In this document: positions 62,171 through 64,000 of the stretch, in pieces
Layout: each line of letters begins with the position of its first letter
Position numbering within the stretch: position 1 is the stretch's first letter
Assembly: GCF_003015185.1 (NCBI RefSeq)
Contig: NZ_CP027860.1
Coordinates: 1,612,001-1,676,000 of the forward strand
Direction: 5' to 3'
Origin: Ahniella affigens
GTDB taxonomy: Bacteria > Pseudomonadota > Gammaproteobacteria > Xanthomonadales > Ahniellaceae
Length of the DNA stretch: 64,000 nucleotides
The notes under the pieces: model-generated
Databases searched by the model: none
Told to the model about the DNA's origin: nothing
Seen by the model: only the letters and a program-made list of their open reading frames with translations
Made by a program: the position numbers and the translations under genes

Positions 62171-62740
62171 ATGCTCCGAATTCGTCACTGCCTGATCCTG
62201 GCCCTGAGCCTTACCGCCATTTCTGGCTGCTCTTGGCTGAAAAATGAAGAGCGCCATCAGCGCTACCTGGAGACCGGTGCTGGTCGGGCTTTGGAGGTAC
62301 CACCGGAACTCGATTCGCCAGCGCATCGCAACGATCTGGAAGTGCCGCCTGGCGATCTCAACCGGGAAGTGCTGAACACCCAGCCACCCGGTGGCATCGA
62401 AGTGCTGGCTGGTAGCGTCGATGGCGGCGTCAAGATCGACCTGCCGCCGCCTGATGCGTTCGATGAGATCAAATCGGCGCTGCAGGCTGCCGAGGTCGGC
62501 AAGATTCAGAGCGCCAACGCTGCCAAGCTGACCTTGCAGGTCGCGGTGATTACTCGCACCGAAAAGAAACGCTGGTTCCGCAAAGACAAGATTGAAGAAA
62601 TCGAGACCGTACGTACGCTGCATGTGGACGCCAACGGTACCGGCAGTGTCGTGACCGTCAGCAATGAGTCGGGCTCTCTGACCGAAGATGATGCTGCGGC
62701 CAAGCTGCTCGGCGTGGTGCGGGACCGCTTCGGCGGTTGA
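62171..62740 (+). CDS. bamC: BamC/NlpB-like lipoprotein
   Basis: 189 residues with a lipoprotein signal MLRIRHCLILALSLTAISGCS (lipobox ISGC, Cys20). The following YLETGAGRALEVPPELDSP resembles the BamC unstructured segment (Y...LxxPxxL) that contacts BamD, and a single C-terminal helix-grip-like domain follows. It is shorter than E. coli BamC (about 344), probably lacking one of its two globular domains. Position after dapA supports the assignment. Confidence 0.75.
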   Translation: MLRIRHCLILALSLTAISGCSWLKNEERHQRYLETGAGRALEVPPELDSPAHRNDLEVPPGDLNREVLNTQPPGGIEVLAGSVDGGVKIDLPPPDAFDEIKSALQAAEVGKIQSANAAKLTLQVAVITRTEKKRWFRKDKIEEIETVRTLHVDANGTGSVVTVSNESGSLTEDDAAAKLLGVVRDRFGG

Positions 62741-62765
62741 GTCACGGCAATTCGGCTCGCAAACG

Positions 62766-62794
62766 AAAGAGGCCGCTTCGCTGCGGCCTCTTTT
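62766..62794 (+). terminator. Intrinsic terminator after bamC
   Basis: AAAGAGGCCGC-TTCG-CTGCGGCCTCTTTT: GC-rich stem and T run, 25 bp after the bamC-like stop. Confidence 0.9.
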
Positions 62795-62797
62795 GCT

Positions 62798-62925
62798 ATG
62801 GAACGCTGAAGCAGTTCGGTGTCGATGCGGGCTATGAATGGGTCGACGTGAGCTCACCGCCGACGCGACTGGCTCAGCGTGGGTCTGAAAGTCCAGGATG
62901 AATCCATGCAGCCCCATATTTATCG
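62798..62925 (+). mobile_element. MITE remnant
   Basis: ATGGAACGCTGAAGCAGTTC, then GATGCGGGCTATGAATGG, and GGGTCTGAAAGTCCAGGATG at 62881-62900 follow the order of MITE parts but are strongly diverged. Confidence 0.5.
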
Positions 62926-62989
62926 GGGCCAGTGCACAGTCGGCGCACTGCTGCCAAACCGCGACGCGTGCTCGGAAACCGCGGCGCGC

Positions 62990-63313
62990 TCAGCGCTCCA
63001 GCAATGGCAGCTTGTTCGGTTTGCCGTCCCAGTCCTTGGCGTCTGCCGGGGGCTCTTTGCGTTGCGTGATCACCGGCCATGCGCGCGACAGTTCGGCGTT
63101 GAGGGCGGTGAAGCCTTCTTGGCCAGCCGGCACATCGTCCTCCGGAAAAATGGCCTTCGCCGGGCATTCGGGTTCGCAGAGCGTGCAATCGATGCACTCA
63201 TCCGGGTCGATCACCAGGAAATTGGGACCTTCGTGGAAGCAGTCGACGGGACAGACTTCGACGCAGTCCATGTATTTGCACTTGATGCAATTCTCGGTGA
63301 CAACAAAGGTCAT
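62990..63313 (-). CDS. fdxA: 7Fe ferredoxin FdxA
   Basis: 107 residues from ATG 63313 (the frame extends upstream into the tRNA region and is not coding there). [21 protein letters not shown] carries the [3Fe-4S]/[4Fe-4S] ligands, [14 protein letters not shown] the second cluster, followed by the usual long C-terminal tail. Electron carrier of the FdxA type common in proteobacteria. Confidence 0.95.
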   Translation of the reverse strand: MTFVVTENCIKCKYMDCVEVCPVDCFHEGPNFLVIDPDECIDCTLCEPECPAKAIFPEDDVPAGQEGFTALNAELSRAWPVITQRKEPPADAKDWDGKPNKLPLLER

Positions 63314-63344
63314 GGGCCGGATAACAGGCGATAGAGCGCGAAAA

Positions 63345-63420
63345 TGGTACTCCCAAGGGGACTCGAACCCCTGTTTTCGCCGTGAGAGGGCGACGTCCTG
63401 GGCCACTAGACGATGGGAGC
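63345..63420 (-). tRNA. tRNA-Glu (anticodon CTC)
   Basis: The reverse complement folds as a 76-nt cloverleaf: GCTCCCA acceptor arm, anticodon loop CTCTCAC with CTC, T arm AGGGGTTCGAGTCCCCT, and an encoded 3' CCA (63345-63347). Confidence 0.95.
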
Positions 63421-63650
63421 GTGGCAGTCCTCTAGTATAGCTCGCGCCTTTTTTCGCACAAGCAGTCATAATTGGCGCCGGGGCATCGGGCGGCGCGCCG
63501 TTCAGCAAGCAGGACTGCTGAATTGTTCTTCGGGCAATTTGTGCAACAGATTGATTCGAAGTATGTCATCCTCCCGTTACGAGGGTTCCTGGGGGCGTCG
63601 CGATTCATTGGCATCCAGCGCTTGGCTCTGAATGCGGTGACGACCTGAGA
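63421..63650. other. Intergenic stretch
   Basis: 230 bp between tRNA-Glu and the next minus-strand gene. Its left end should hold the tRNA promoter. Nothing else is supported. Confidence 0.4.
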
Positions 63651-63974
63651 TCAGTAGTCAGCCGCTGGCTGATCATTGCTCTCAATACACAGTTGCGAAT
63701 CAGGGCGGTGCAGCGTGCCGCGGTTGATCGCTTCGGCGATGCGAATCTGGAATGCCTCGCTCGTGTCACGCCATTGGGCGTGGCCGGCCTCGCGTAGCGC
63801 TGCACGGCTTTGCGCGCGCAGGACCACCGGATGCAACGCCTGGGCGTGGCAATCGGCGAGTCCGGGCAATTTGTTGCAACAGTGGCTTGACCGAGGCCAA
63901 ACCGAGCGCCGAGTGCGTGCAGTTTGGTAGATTGCCAAGTCCAAAAGACTTTGAATCCATTCAAAGTCATTCAT
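63651..63974 (-). CDS. Hypothetical protein, 107 aa
   Basis: Strong GGCAGGAG ribosome-binding site before MNDFEWIQSLLDLAIYQ. The rest is basic (ALREAGHAQWRDTSEAFQIRIAEAINRGTL). No known family. The start site is the main support. Confidence 0.55.
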   Translation of the reverse strand: MNDFEWIQSLLDLAIYQTARTRRSVWPRSSHCCNKLPGLADCHAQALHPVVLRAQSRAALREAGHAQWRDTSEAFQIRIAEAINRGTLHRPDSQLCIESNDQPAADY

Positions 63975-64000
63975 ACTCCTGCCAAGGCAGTGCAGGGCGC

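Noticed and set aside
61022-62917. A 631-codon minus-strand frame over dapA and bamC
   Set aside because: It is antisense to two well-supported genes with intact motifs; its composition reflects their codon usage.

Overview
The window looks like chromosome from a GC-rich gammaproteobacterium, most plausibly of the Xanthomonadales/Lysobacterales group. The clues are a GcvR/DapA/BamC-like block, a class III PHA synthase pair (PhaE-PhaC), a 107-residue FdxA-type 7Fe ferredoxin, an IPTL-type C-terminal sorting signal, and REP-like repeats of the TGTAGGAGCGGCTTCAGCCGCGA kind. This assignment is an inference from gene content. No 16S gene is present.

Positions 1 to about 23.2 kb (perhaps to 25.4 kb) are a chromosomal integron cassette array. 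Small, mostly orphan, plus-strand genes alternate with attC recombination sites that start with GCCTAAC-type cores, usually containing the TAA stop of the preceding gene, and end with GTTAGGC-type cores. No integrase gene is visible; if the array is canonical it lies to the left of the window. Cassettes encode a methyltransferase, a GNAT acetyltransferase, SUKH-type proteins, a macro-domain protein, several lipoproteins and small membrane proteins, and many unknowns. attC sites are dense and canonical up to about 6.8 kb and become degenerate and sparse to the right. There the array is also broken by an IS3 element, IS1182-like remnants inserted exactly in attC cores, MITEs, and an apparently ordinary penicillin-acylase gene. 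Three cassette genes carry an in-frame stop but then read on to the canonical TAA in their attC.

A family of about 152-bp, five-hairpin MITEs is scattered over the window (three intact, two degenerate, several fragments). Their ends match the 18-bp terminal inverted repeat of a complete IS5-family element at 26617-27839, and both duplicate 4-bp YTAR-like targets, so the IS5 transposase probably mobilises them. Removing the IS5 copy restores a pseudopilin-like reading frame, and removing the MITE at 41048-41199 restores a membrane-protein frame exactly.

From 28 kb on the content is ordinary chromosome: a winged-helix/STAND/TPR regulator, a cystatin-like protein, a 14-repeat RCC1 protein, an ankyrin protein, a BNR-propeller/MoaD-like pair, a VOC/isochorismatase/CocE-hydrolase region, a DHFR-like/VOC group, phaEC, a PLP-dependent decarboxylase, a 1918-residue parallel-beta-helix/Calx-beta surface protein, a GtrII-like membrane protein, phoH, divergent gcvR and dapA-bamC, fdxA and tRNA-Glu(CTC).
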